Assembly (NCBI RefSeq): GCF_005239225.2
Contig: NC_133284.1
Location: forward strand, 29,374,339 to 29,438,338
Direction of reading: 5' to 3'
Length of the DNA: 64,000 nt
Source: Populus alba
Lineage: Eukaryota > Streptophyta > Magnoliopsida > Malpighiales > Salicaceae
Made by a program: the position numbers and the translations under genes. The notes below the pieces were generated by a model. It saw only the letters and a list, made by a program, of their open reading frames with translations, was not told the origin of the DNA and did no database searches. Positions 1 to 12,580 of this stretch are shown piece after piece (the stretch's first letter is position 1; every line of letters begins with the position of its first letter).

Positions 1-954
1 TACCTGGTTCAATGTTTTGTTATCTGCCTCCAATATTTGCTTTCATTTTCAAGCTAAAATCATAGCACGGTTGCATTAAAGTTCATTTGTTAATGGCAAA
101 AAAAACAAAAGGACTAATTTCTGCCACAATCCCATGTTGCTATATGGAAAATGAATGGTTTTTGTTGAATATAATGCTTGACACGCCTCTCTTTGTCTCC
201 TTCGGCTTTGTTTTTTCTCTTAAAAAAAATAAAAATTCTTCTCTGTTGAAATTCTATTAGCATAGAGGAACAAGTGAGAAGTCGAGCTCAATGGATGGGT
301 GCGGGAGCTCCTCGCCCCATCAAAGTGGAGACTTTAGCATTGCGTGGTACAATTGAGAAGCAAATGACAGAAGCATAAATAGACAAGTATTATTTATTTA
401 ATGAGTATATAAGCCAAATTGTCGAAGGAATTATGCTGTCTCTCTTTGCTTGCTGAGTTTTTCTTTTGTTTCCTATACGTTTTTAGAGGTTTTTCTGCTC
501 TGTCGAATCGAAGTCCTTTGCTTTGCTTTCCCCTTCTTTTCCTATTATTTTATCAATTTTTTGGAGACTTTTTTAATGTGTCTTTTGGTTTCAAAATTTG
601 TCTGTTTTCATCAAGCAGTTGGATTTGTCTTCTTTGCTAATAATGATATTCATTCATGTGTCGCTCTCTGATTCTATGTTTTTGGACTTTGTTAGGTAGT
701 CTACTTTTAGTCAGTAACCCCTTCCTCTGTCGAAACTGTTTCTTCACATTGCAATTTTATTCTTCTCCACTACCAGCAGGTTCGTAGGCCCCCTTATTCT
801 TTGCTTTGTTTTTCTCTCCTTTTAGCATCTACTGGTACATTCTCCCATGTGCTCCACAACATGGCAAAATAAATTTTTTTAAAAACATAAAAAGTATTAA
901 GTATATAGAAAATATTTTAAGCGTTTTAAAACACATATTTATACCAAATACAAA
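1..954. other. Intergenic, no gene recognised
   Basis: This stretch holds only short pyrimidine-rich open frames that match no family I know. A TATA-like string (gtatataag) lies near 404, followed by CT-rich sequence, so a leader or promoter of a gene fragment is possible. No coding continuation with splice sites could be built. Confidence 0.4.
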
Positions 955-1120
955 AATCTTGGGTCTAAGAATCATGCCAGACCCAAATGAATTTAGTCAA
1001 ACAGTCATGCCAGACCAAAGCGTCTTAGACCTGACAACCACGCCAGATCCAAGAGCCTTGGAATCGGTGTGTTTGCCAGATTCAAGGTGTTTGGGTTTGA
1101 CAATCCATATTAGACCCAAA
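955..1120. repeat. 33-bp minisatellite, about five diverged units
   Basis: A core like ATGCCAGACCC recurs at 974, 1007, 1040 and 1073, exactly 33 bp apart. A fifth, more decayed copy lies near 1106 with a 1-bp shift. Because 33 is a multiple of three, the array gives an 11-residue peptide repeat (xMPDP-like) in one forward frame, but that frame has no gene context. I read it as a decayed non-coding tandem repeat. Confidence 0.8.
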
Positions 1121-1210
1121 CAAATAAAAAAAAAACAAATAATAATTATGCACTTTAGTTGTCAAGAATGAGAAAAGAAAGAAAAAACACAAATAATAGA
1201 TCATCGGCGG

Positions 1211-2182
1211 TAGGGGTGTTCAAAAAAACCGAACAATCGAGAAAACTGAAGAAAAAGTAACCGAGAAAACTGGACCGAGATGAAAAACCGATTTTCAAAA
1301 CCATAAAATCTTGCCGATTTAGTTTGGTTTCGATTTTAAAATTGAAACCGATGAACCGAACCGAACTAACCGAAAAACAAGAGGGCTATAAATACTACAA
1401 TTAACCTAACCCTAACAATAACATAACATCTTCATCTCTTTTGCACAACATCTCCAAAAAGCCGCTGCCCTCCACTCTCTATCTCAAAGCTCAAAAGCTA
1501 AGCCATCCACCTAGAAATAGTCTGAACAAAAACTCACATCTTCATCTCCTTGTCTTCTTTTTTTATTTGTACGCAACATCTCCATCTCTTCTGCACAAGC
1601 CGAACAAAAACTCATATCTCCATCTTCTTGGCTCCTCTCTTAATTTTTGCGCAAGCTGTCGGGAAGATTTGGTTTGTCTTCTTGTTAAAAGGGTAACTTA
1701 TGTAGCAAAAACTGATGATAGATTGGTGGCCTAGTTACAACCAATGCCCATGGAAGAAGGCTGCCCTTCTCAATCTGGTTTGTCCTTTTCTTTTGTTTTG
1801 TGAATTTCTTTAGCAACAAATATTCTTATTAATCGGGATGCTAAAACTTTTGGGGCTTTGCCATATTTGAAGGATTTAAACAACAAGATTTTGGCTAACC
1901 CAAAATATAATTGCATGCAATCGTCCTAATAATTATAAAATAGAGATGACAATTGTAATCTTCTATATAGCAAGCAAATATGAAGAATTTTCTATTCTTA
2001 TGGGATAGGATTAGATTTCCTAATTTATGGCAAAAAAACTGAATTTCACTCAACCGAACTGGTTTGGTTAATTCGAACCGATTTTTGGTCCGGTTCAATT
2101 TAAATCTTTCAAACTTTAAGTTACTCGGTTCAATTGGTTTTTGTAGTCCAAATCAACCCGAACCGAACCGTGAACAGCCCTA
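1211..2182. mobile_element. hAT-type non-autonomous DNA transposon, copy 1
   Basis: The ends are inverted repeats: TAGGGGTGTTCA at 1211-1222 and TGAACAGCCCTA at 2171-2182 (one mismatch). They are flanked by 8-bp direct repeats, atcggcgg at 1203-1210 and accagcgg at 2183-2190, matching at 6 of 8 positions with both differences being transitions. An 8-bp target duplication is the hAT signature. Subterminal zones are packed with AACCG/CGGTT strings in opposite orientations at the two ends. The interior has no transposase, so movement would depend on an enzyme made elsewhere. A second copy with related ends but a different interior lies at 55845-56436. Confidence 0.8.
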
Positions 2183-2190
2183 ACCAGCGG

Positions 2191-3480
2191 CAATCCAACT
2201 ATAATATGTCTATACACGTCACGCCATGTGAAAGAGAGCACATTTTTGCATCTAGTTATACAGTAGATTGGCCATCAAAAAGCATCTCAATCGCCTCCTT
2301 AATGACACGGGTGCCGCCCACTCGTTGGAGTGTGTGAAACATGCGCTAACAACTTTTTAATTAAAAAATAAAAAAATACTAGATGAAAATACTAAAACAC
2401 CTCATATGGTCATCATAATTACACAATGTACCCATGTAAATTTCATCATCATAATAATCTACAGTAATTTGTGTCTAAAACTACAATAAAATCCCCACTT
2501 CATTTAACTTTCTTTATAATAATTGTTTCCTCATTCCAACATGTCTGCAGCCTATGTTATGTTATATAGCTTTATGATTTTGCATGTTTTTTATGCCTGT
2601 TGTACTCAAGGGACGTGCGATAGATCTCTCTGGCCACTTTCACCACCTTTCTTCAAGGTTTGTTCAAGGAATTCTTTTCCCTCCTTAGCTTTCTGTTTCG
2701 TTTTGTTCTCTTCTCAAGTTAGCTCCTTCGTGTTCATATTGTTGTTGTTACTGAACAAAGGCTGATGCGATTTCTTCGTCGCAGGATGGCAACGCCGTGC
2801 AACCATACACCGTTTCTTAACAAATATTTTTGCTGTGATCTTAGCTTCCTCTTTCAATTTTGAAAAACAATCTCTGCAGATTTTTCGCACACCATGGAGG
2901 TTTCAAAGTTTGTGGATGGATTGTTGCAAAAGTTATTTTCTTCTATCGATTTTTTCTTTGAATTGACTTAATATCTTACAAGATCGATCTTTCTCTCTTG
3001 TTTAAATTGACTTTGGCATTGAAAGATCCCAAAACCATAAAAAAAGAAGAAAAAAAAAAACTTGGTTCGCAAGTCTTGTAGCTGCTCAACCCCAGCTTCG
3101 CTATCCTTTCAACCCTGAAACCTTGGATGACTTTTCATGGCATGAGCAACGTCATTAACTCCAGGCTTAAATTTACTCAGCTATAAATAAATTAACGTAA
3201 TTTTTAAAAAGTACTTTGATTAATTGAATAATACATATGCACAGTGGATCATCTAAAATCTACTTTTAAAAAAGTGTAATCAAGCAAAATTCACGACATA
3301 TATTATATACACATGCATTTCTTTTCACATCAGCTATAATTAATATACGACTTCTATTACCAAGGATGTTACAAAGAAAACCTAAGACTTGAATAAAAAA
3401 ACGTTCGAGGAAGAGAGAAAGGAATTGTTGCCATGCCATTCATTACCAGAAAATTAACAAATACAAATAAAAATACTTAT
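2191..3480. other. Intergenic, possible unrecognised gene fragments
   Basis: Short exon-like pieces are visible around 2600-2660, 2785-2820 and 3060-3160, the last less AT-rich than its surroundings. They are next to splice-like strings such as tcgtcgcag and ctctgcag. No frame joins them and I recognise no protein family. The rest is AT-rich with no clear repeat. Confidence 0.3.
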
Positions 3481-6330
3481 TCAATTTTTTAATTGATGGA
3501 TTGGGGTGAATTTTACAGACAGACTATTCCCTCATTGTATTTATCGGTAAACACCAACAAAAATATTTCATCGATATATAACAAATGAATTACAGTGAGA
3601 AAAAAAAGAATTAAAAAAAGCTAAAAAATACGATGATATATTATTTTTACAAACAGAATTACCAGTGGGTTAATTTCGTTGGTGAATTTTGTTGATAAAT
3701 CCATTTGTAATATTTAATTTATAACCTGGTGAGCGACCCTCCTCTCCCCCCTGCATTTCTTCTTCTTACTCCATTTTTTCTCTGCAACAAACAACACACC
3801 TCCCACCCTATGTTTTTCACAAATTAACCTCCCACTACAAATCTTGCCACCTCAACACTCTGATTGTAGCATCCCTGTTTTGATATGAAATTTATTGAGG
3901 ATTTCGTGCTTCAAGTAAGCAAGAATACTCATTTTTTAATTGAAATCAATTTTAAAATGTTAATTTTTATTGCATATTTTTTTTTCATATATGTATTTTG
4001 TTTGGGTGTTTACTTGTTTTATAGCTTTTTTCCATAGAAATTTATTGTGTGAATGTATGATTTGTGCATGTTATGGTTTGTTTGAAATTTTATAAAATTA
4101 TATTTGTTTGTAAATTGAGGAAATCTATTTTGAATTTGTGACTTAAGTATTTTATGATGAAATGAATAATGACTTATTTAACATATCTATTTTATATTTT
4201 ATCATTTTTATTATTATACTAAAATTTTTAGTGAATGTATAGAAATTTGAATTTATGTAGACAATTGATAATAAATTAAGAGTACTATTAAAATAAATTG
4301 AATAAGTTTAAGTTAAATCAATGTTATTTAGTTTACATAATTAATTAATACATGCTGCATAATATTCTATATAACCTCAACGAAAGAACAACTTTTCAAT
4401 GCAAGTTCGTTTTCCATCACAACCACATGTTAATAATGTTTGAAAAATTAATTTCAATTAACAAATGCAATTTCAGGTTTATATACATTGAGACTGCCAG
4501 AACCATAACATCAGCGATGAAATTGTTGATGGAAATTTCATTTGTTTCAATGGAGTTGGTTTCCAAACATAAGGTTAATGTTAACTTAAATATTTTTTTT
4601 TATTATGTTAATTTGGTTAGTTTATTAATATTAATGAAAATTGTCTTTTATAAATTTTAAATGCAAGGAAAAATTTGAATAGGATAAAGATAACAATGTT
4701 ATTGCAATGAGTGTTTGGGAAAATCACGCTACAACTAGGTAAGATTGAAATAATTTATTTCATCCTTTTATTTTTCATTTACTAATAGATAATTCATTTA
4801 TACATATAGGTTGTGTGATTTTTGTTACGAGGCGCAAAAAATTCCAAAAAAATATGAAAAAAAAATAGCTTCTAGACTGGAAGGACATGGCGATATGGAA
4901 GGATTTTAGATCGTCGTACATCTCTGATATTGTATGGGTGGAACATATCTAGCAAGTGATGTCCGAGCATTTAATGCGATGGTTACAATCCAGTGTAGAG
5001 AATAAAAAATGAGATGTTCACAGTTTCGCTACCACGCATACTGACGATTTTGTTCCATTTGTTTCACAAACGAAGCGAATGGTAAGATTCTTCTTTTATT
5101 ACATCCTTTTTTTTTTCTTATAAATATATTTAACTAACAACAATTTTCTATTACAGGCTATGGTTCTTGGATGCATATGCAGAGTGATGATCATCAAAAA
5201 AGGGTGCAACATCTCATCGATAGCCATGTTCAATATTTTATGGTATGTTGGTTTTCAACATTTTCTTATTAAGTTATTATTTCTTTAAATTTTTTGACCT
5301 TTTTTTCCATGATACATATAATACCTAGTTAAAGGAAAGATACAAGGACATCGTTTGACCCATCTGGATCTCGATCCAGATTTATGGTTGGGGGCAAGAT
5401 TATTTGATGGACCCGATAGAAATTGGATGTATTTTATGGTTGGGGGCAAGATTATTTGATGGACTCGATAGAAATTGGATGTACAATATCTCTCACACTA
5501 CAATCGAGGACTTACAGATGGCTCATAGTGTTTTAACCGTTGGATGCTCAAAACCGATTCCAAGTACTCCAACTCTAGAATTTGAGATGATTTTAAACCA
5601 ACAAGTACAAGCTAAATCGGCCTATCTTAATGTAATTATGCACGACTTAGTGCTAACACATTCAAAGTCCATCAATTGGTGATGAAGACAAAACCATAAA
5701 TGTGTTCTTCTTTATTGGCCTTACGGTCCCAACGAAGACTCACTTACTCCGCTTTCAACACTTTTATTCTAAATTAATTTTATTTGAACTTATAAATGTT
5801 TAAATTTTTAATAAATATTTGATTTTTATATTAATTTATTTTAATTCTTTTCTACTTCTGTTTAATATATTTTTTAAAAATATATTTTTAAATTATTATT
5901 AATGGTGTTATCGACAGATTAAGTCTACCAGTATATTTTAGAGAGTTGTAAAAGAATTATTAAAAATATCATTGCCACTATTTAATCACTAATGAAATTG
6001 TATATGATCGTTTTGTCAATTATATGTCAAATTCACTTATTGAAGTACTGATGGTGAAAAAAATCACCTAATGGAATTATATATATTTTTTATATCGATA
6101 ATATGTTATATTCATTGATAGAAATACCAACAGAATGAAATGATAAATTTTTTTTAACTCATTTTTGCGTTAGTAAATCCATCAATAATGTTATTACCAA
6201 CAGCTCACCTACAAATCACAAATGAGAGCTCTTCCAACAAATTATTTACGTTTATAAGATCATTGATAAAAAAAATTTACCAATGGATTGAGAATATAAA
6301 TATTAATAAAAAATTTCATCAATAAATCTA
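3480..6330 (+). mobile_element. Decayed En/Spm (CACTA)-like transposon remnant
   Basis: The outer parts (about 3500-3720 and 5900-6330) are rich in short degenerate repeats on the theme of accaatgaaat/ttggtgaaatt in both orientations, like subterminal repeats of CACTA elements. Between them are interrupted exon-like pieces. The clearest is near 5375-5670, where the frame reads DPDLWLGARLFDGPDRN and then SHTTIEDLQMAHSVLTVG. It resembles the C-terminal part of the plant Ptta/En/Spm transposase family as I remember it. Stops, a 52-bp internal duplication and missing upstream domains show it is dead. Exact termini were not found, so the limits are approximate. Confidence 0.45.
5381..5483. repeat. 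52-bp tandem duplication inside transposase remnant
   Basis: The stretch beginning tttatggttgggggcaag at 5381 repeats from 5433 with period 52. The copies differ at essentially one base (acccgat versus actcgat). 52 is not a multiple of three, so the duplication itself shifts the reading frame of the transposase-like sequence. The near identity means it is recent compared with the surrounding decay. Confidence 0.85.
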
Positions 6331-9096
6331 AAACTTATAGTCGAGGTTGTTCAGCGTATGCTTTGAATACCTCAGCTATTACTTCCACATTGGCCACGTA
6401 GAAGGTTGGAATATAATTTTTAGTGGATGTGGATGGTGAAGTTATTAGAAAATCACATTACATTATTTCGTTGCATGTGAATTTAAATGTATAGAAAAAG
6501 CTTAAAAATATTTCGGTGAAATTATCCAAAATGGTTAACTTATAGGCATTTTATCAAATATATTAACAAGAAAAACAACGAAAGAAAAATCAAATAGTAT
6601 TATAAATTGATATGCACGGAGGTTGAAGACCCTATAAATTTTAATATTTTAATATGTAACTAACACAAGTCAAAATAAAAAAAAAAATCATTTTTTTTTT
6701 AAAATGGGGACCAAATCAAACAAAACAAGAACTTGAATGAGGATAAGATTGAAATTAATTCAAATTTCATAAATTTAAAAGGAAAGGGAAGTTTAATGGT
6801 TGATCTGAAAAATATAAAAATAACCATAGGTAGAAGCTAAAAAATTTCTTCTTTTAAGATAATGGTGTAAATTTACTATACAATTAAAACACAAAACACT
6901 CATCTTGTCTTGAATCAACTTTAGAGCACTGAAATTGTCCTAATGGAAATAATATTTTACTCCTAAACAATTGGGTAAGATTTTTTAAAAAAGACTAAGA
7001 AGGAGAAAATATTATTCTCAGTCCATAGTGAATTGCGTTTAAATTAAAAAAAAAATTATAGTAACTAGTGGTATCATTAAAGAAAAAGACAAACACATAG
7101 TAAAGAAAATATTAAACGCATAACCCATTAAAAGTAATAAAAACATCTTCACCTTGAATTTTTATCGTGTAATTATATCTAATTTTCTTTAAAATAAGCT
7201 TAAAAAATAAGTAATAGCATGCTACTAGTTATTCACCGAACAGCATAAAATTTGCTGCTGGTGAACAATATTTATTTTTGTTCTCTTTTAGTTTTTTTTT
7301 TTTTTTTAATAAGTTAAACTTTTTAATGAAGCTCCTAAGTCTATATCCGTCTGGGCCTAGATTCGGGTCCACTTCAAGCGGACTAAGCACTCAACTCTGG
7401 GCTCCATACATGTGGAAATTTATGAAATACACCTAAGGTTGCTTATGAGTTGCAGCTTCAAGATGTCGTGACTAGGACTGTCAAAGGCGGTTGCAGGATA
7501 TATTGTTTTTTCCTTTTCCTTCCTTTTTTTTTTTTTTAATTATTTATCTGTTTGTTTTATATATAATTTTGACGGGTAGAATTCCAATGAGAGAGAGAGA
7601 GGGAGTAGAGACAAAAACAGTGGAGCAGTTGGTCACATCAGAAGAGGACAGCTCGGTTTAGCATTGTTTAAAGGCCAAGTTTTAGAAAAATATCTTTGAA
7701 AAAAAATTCATTTTTTTTTTTTATTTTAATTTATTTTTTTATTTTAAAATTATTTTAATATGCTGATATCAAAAAATAACTTTTGTAAAATAAAAAATTA
7801 TTTTTTAATAAATTTTAATCAAAAATCATTTTAAAAAACAACCGTTATCATAATCACAAACTCCCCTGAATCTTTTTAGATAGCTTTTGTTTTTTCTGTT
7901 TTTTAAAAATATTTTTTATTTGAAAAAATATTAAATTAATATTTTTTTTACTTTTTTTATTATTTTAATATTTAAAAAAATATAAAAATAAATTTTAATA
8001 TATTTTTAAGTAAAAAATACTTTTAAAAAATATCATTCACCACAATACAAAACTCATACTAAAAGGGTGTTTAAGAATATATTAATGATTGTTTTTTAAG
8101 TATTTTTTTCTTGGAATGACTTTAAAATAATATATTTTATTTTAAAAAAATTATTTTGATATCAACACATAAACAATCTGAAAAATATAAAAAATAATTC
8201 TAAGCAAAATAAATTTAAATTTTAATGCAAAGCATGTTGAACTGCTCGGCCAAACACACCATAAATCTCAAATTGAAAAAAGATACGGAGAGAAGGTAAT
8301 TATAGCCGCTTCTTAATATCAATTACACAGATGCAAATCTGATAGATTTTAGTTTGAGAAAACATGTAATAAAAATTTGATGAATTTTTAGACAATTGAT
8401 ATGATATTTTTTTCAATAATAATTTTGGTATGTTATTAGATTTTTGTATCTGAATTTATTTATATTATATATTTATATATATATATATTTATAATTTAAC
8501 AATGTATCTGAAATAACTTATACATATTTTTTTTAATATTATTTAAATTAACTCTCTATGTGAAACATTTTATATTCTTTGACATGGTGGATCTTAACTT
8601 TCATGAAAGTGAATATAAAAATAAAAAGGAGTCTGTAAAGTTGAAATCAAATTGTTCACTCTTCATCTCAGAAACCTCATGGAACTTGACTTGACACAAT
8701 CTTACTTTACACAATAAATGTAAATCTATCATGATTTATAATAGGATCCATAACTATATAAATATTGAATCAAGCTCAGAAAAAGTTATTTCTTCAAACC
8801 TAGTTTTTTTAAAAAAAAACTACAAAAACTATTTGATATTTTTATTATATATAAAATAGAGGATCAGCTCTAAAACTTTTTGAACTAACTCATTGTTTAT
8901 TTAATTTTAAAATTAAAATGTATAAAAGTTTTAATGATATATTTTTAATGTGTTAACGGTCCAAAAAACCTTGTAGCCCCTACGTGAATAATTTGTCAAT
9001 ACCATAAAACTTAATGTTAATTTATAGAAAGTAGACATAAAGGTAGGGGGCAACTGCAAAACCAAAATAAATATCTTCATCCAGCCTTAATTTGCT
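6331..9096. other. AT-rich intergenic with dispersed repeats
   Basis: There is no gene. Two adjacent copies of a dispersed AT-rich family (core like aaaataacttttgtaaaataaaaaatt) lie at about 7690-7860 and 7880-8230. Less AT-rich unique patches at 7330-7490 and 7565-7680 show no recognisable coding potential. A TA-rich microsatellite lies near 8460-8490. Confidence 0.5.
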
Positions 9097-9111
9097 GGGG
9101 GGGGGGGGGGG
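9097..9111. repeat. 15-base G homopolymer
   Basis: An uninterrupted run of 15 G on the plus strand, followed by tggttgcag. Such a run can form G-quadruplexes and is unstable in replication and sequencing. A similar run lies at 34877-34893. Confidence 0.9.
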
Positions 9112-11267
9112 TGGTTGCAGTACTTTCCGATACTTTTGGCTGGTATGCTAGATGAACACGCGCTTAGATTAAGAGTGGGGAATTGTAATATTCTCCTACT
9201 CAATTCCACTAAAAAAAATCGTGAAAAAGGGAAGACGAGATTAGATTAGAGGAAGTGGTTGGCTGGCTGGACCAGGGGATTGCCTATGATGCTTGCCCTA
9301 TACTCGGATCTAATAATCACATATTTAACGGGTTACGTGGATCCAGATCATTGGCGTAACTCTTTCTCTGGCTTCTAGCTGATTGGATAATAATAATAAT
9401 AATTACTCAATCACAGCCAATAAGTTAATGCCAAATGTTAAGATCAAGGGTGCTTGCGCGAGGACCTACTTCTTTATGTGCACCATGGTGATGAATGGTT
9501 TTTAAAATATTTTTTATTTAAAAATAATATTATTTTTACCTTTTAAATTTATTTTTAAAATCACCCATGGAACAATTTAAAAATATTAAAAAAATTAATT
9601 TTAAATAAAAAATTTTAAATTCTTATAAAAATATCTACTGACTGCAAAAAGAAACACGCTTGGAATCTTAACAAGGGTCAACTATTGGGGAGGTGACCAA
9701 TAGGTGTTGAAACCACGGGTGGGCCCACATCACCAAGTTGCCCAATGTGATTTTGGCGGCTACCACTTAACAAGAACAAGATACGGGGGAAAAAGAAAGA
9801 AGAAAATACTGTTGAAGTATGTCGCTCGATTAAAGGTTAATTTTCTGTAGATAAACATGTGAAAAAAAATATTTTTCTAGTGATCACATTAATTTTGTTT
9901 TAAAAAATATTTATTCATCTCTTTTGATATTTTACTAATATTCTTTATTTTTTTAAAAAATTACTTTTTTTTAAAAAAATTAAAATAATATAAATATTCA
10001 ATTATACAACTGTGTGTTGCCTATTATAGTTAGTAATATTTATTTAAATTTTTGTATTTATCGATCTTTTCAATAATATCAAAATATCACCATTAAATTT
10101 ATGGATTTTATTTTTTTTATTTAAAAAAACTTATATTTATTTATTTTAATATTTTTTTAAAAATATCATTATTCCCAAGTATCATAACATTTTCTTCCAC
10201 CTAGTTTGTTAGTTGCTGTTGTTTTCTTGAAAAAGACAAAATAAAAAAATGTTTTTAAAAAAATTCAAGAAACAAAACCAGAAAAGGAAAATTGCAAAAG
10301 ACACCAAACAGGCAAGCACCTACATAGAAAATAATAATAATAAAAAAAAACAGATAAACTGCCAATTAGAAAAAAAGAAATTCATGAAGTTGCAGGATCC
10401 GCAGACCCGATACCAGCCAATAACAATTCACCACCTCCAATCCCAGCTCCTCCCTCTCATTCTGCCTCAAGATTTTAGCCTCAAAAGAAAATAAGAACTA
10501 AAACTCAGATTCATTCCTTGAAGCTAAGCTAAGGTGATACCTTGCTTTTGTGCTTTATATTACTGCTGCTGTTTCTGTTTTCTCCTACTCATTGGCGTCA
10601 CTCTACCCACTTTTTCTTTTTCTTCTCCTCTTTTCTCTGTCGCTCGGACCTCAAGGAAAAGGAGGAAACAAAAGATCTTTTCCCAGCTTTTATTTTTTGT
10701 TTTCACTGCCCCGAATCCAGTTAACTTCTCAAATCTCACCCTGTTTTATTACTCATCTCCAAGTTTCTTTCTTTCTGTCTTTCCCTTTTTGGGTTGTCAA
10801 ATTCATTGAAGCTGTTTTCACTTACAAGCTTTCCTCTTTTGGAATTCTTGTCCTTTTTTTTTTTGTCAGGTGTTATTGTTTTCCGGTGCTTCATATGTTT
10901 GCTTCTTTAGAAAGTTTTTAGAGCCAAGTTCAGATCTCACCGGTGGTTTTAGGGTTTAATTAGCTTGGTGTTTTATTTTTAGACTGCTTGTGCCAAATTT
11001 TCTTAGCTTTTGTTTTTGTTTGAAAACAAGTTTGTTCCTTTGCAGATTCCTGAGTGGCTTGACTAAACATAAAAAGCTATTCTGATTCCTTGCAAATGCT
11101 TCTTGATCTAACACTGATATTTCTGTGGTGAAACTTCCACCTCTCTGCATTTCCTCTACTGGGTTCTCCCCTCTGTTTCTCCTCTCCTTCATAAATCCAA
11201 CTTCTCTAGCCAATTTCTTTAATCAAGCAACTGTGAATTTGTGGCATGTTAACTTATTTCTGATACA
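9112..11267 (+). promoter_or_regulatory. Upstream region and leader of the MYB gene
   Basis: No coding sequence is supported here. A dispersed AT-rich repeat sits at about 9490-9620. A CCAAT box (ccagccaataac) is at 10417-10421. From about 10530 to the ATG at 11268 the plus strand is strongly pyrimidine-rich, as is usual for plant transcribed leaders, so transcription probably starts near 10.5 kb and the 5' UTR is long. A leader intron may exist (ttttgtcag before 10870), but I could not pair it with a confident donor. Confidence 0.4.
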
Positions 11268-12580
11268 ATGAAGTGGGAAATGGGAATTCTATCTCCCGCA
11301 TCGTATCTTTCGAGCACGAATTGGCTACTAGAAGAGAGCAAGAACACAAAATGGACTCCAGCAGAGAACAAGGCGTTTGAGAATGCTCTTGCAGTTTATG
11401 ACGAGGACACTCCTGATAGATGGCACAAGGTGGCAGCTATGATTCCAGGGAAGACAGTAGGGGATGTGATAAAGCAGTACAAGGAATTAGAACTTGATGT
11501 TAGCTACATAGAGGCAGGGCTGATTCCAGTTCCTGGATATAGCACCTCTCCATTCACATTGGATTGGGTTGATGGCAATGGCTATGATGGGTTTAAACAA
11601 TCTTATGGCCTTGGTGGAAAGAGATCTTCAACAGGCCGACCTGCTGATCAGGAGAGAAAGAAAGGTGTTCCATGGACAGAGGAAGAGCACAAGTAAGTTT
11701 CCATACATTCACGCCTATGTATTTATGTGTTCATATTATCGGTCAGTTTTCTGCTTAAAATGGAATTAATGTGAAAATCCTTCTTGTTTTTCATTGTATT
11801 TTCAAGGGCAGTGAATTGAATGTAACATGGTAGTAAGCCATATTACTTGAATAGGTGGTGGTTGAGAATATAATCTGTGAAAGAATCTAATCTAGAGGAG
11901 AGCATGACTGTAGTTGAATCTTGAAATTCATTCTCTGTGGATACATCTTTATCAGACTTGTACTTTGCTACTTGTGGTTTCCAGTTCCCATTACATGTTT
12001 TAAGTTACTGTTTTTGGAGTTGAGGTATTTGTAATGGCTTTTTCCAAGCACAAATCAGTGGACCTAACAATTGAACCACCGCAGGCTGTTTCTGATGGGC
12101 TTGAAGAAGTATGGCAAGGGGGACTGGAGAAACATATCTCGCAATTTTGTTATCAGCAGAACGCCGACTCAGGTGGCCAGTCATGCGCAGAAGTATTTTA
12201 TCAGGCAGCTTTCAGGAGGGAAAGATAAGAGGAGAGCCAGTATTCATGATATAACAACTGTCAATCTCAACGACGAGAGAACTCCATCACCGGACAATAA
12301 AAGACCTTCACCTGACCAGTCCGGGGCGATTTCTCAGCAGCCCAATTCTGCCGCCATGCCTAGAACACATTTTCAATGGAATCAACCCAACGGTGGAGGA
12401 ACCATAGCTTTTAATTCAACAAATGCAAACATGTTCATGTCTGCTCCTCATGGGATTAACTCATATGGGCTTAAAATGCAAGGCCAAAATCTGCATAGAG
12501 GAGCTGTTCATGACTCCTACATTAGACATCAAGCCATGGGTTTTCAGATGCCATCAGCGCACCACTACCCCCATGGATGA
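11268..12580 (+). CDS. DIVARICATA-type MYB transcription factor (SHAQKYF class)
   Basis: Exons are 11268-11692 and 12085-12580 (CACAA|GTAAGT donor, accgcag acceptor), giving 306 residues. The first SANT/MYB repeat (about residues 26-78) has the DIV-type [13 protein letters not shown] start. The second MYB repeat (about 132-183) reads [12 protein letters not shown] and ends with the plant-specific SHAQKYF motif at 174-180. This architecture is that of DIVARICATA/RADIALIS-related nuclear DNA-binding proteins, whose second repeat binds GATAA-type sites. The intron splits the second repeat at the usual place. The C-terminal third is low-complexity (S, P, N, Q, H rich), like a regulatory tail. The ATG is chosen because [14 protein letters not shown] is the usual family start. 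Targets cannot be told from sequence. Confidence 0.93.

Noticed and set aside
806..1171. 121-codon open frame with xMPDP repeats as a gene
   Set aside because: It is created by the 33-bp minisatellite; there is no known family, no gene structure and poor start context.
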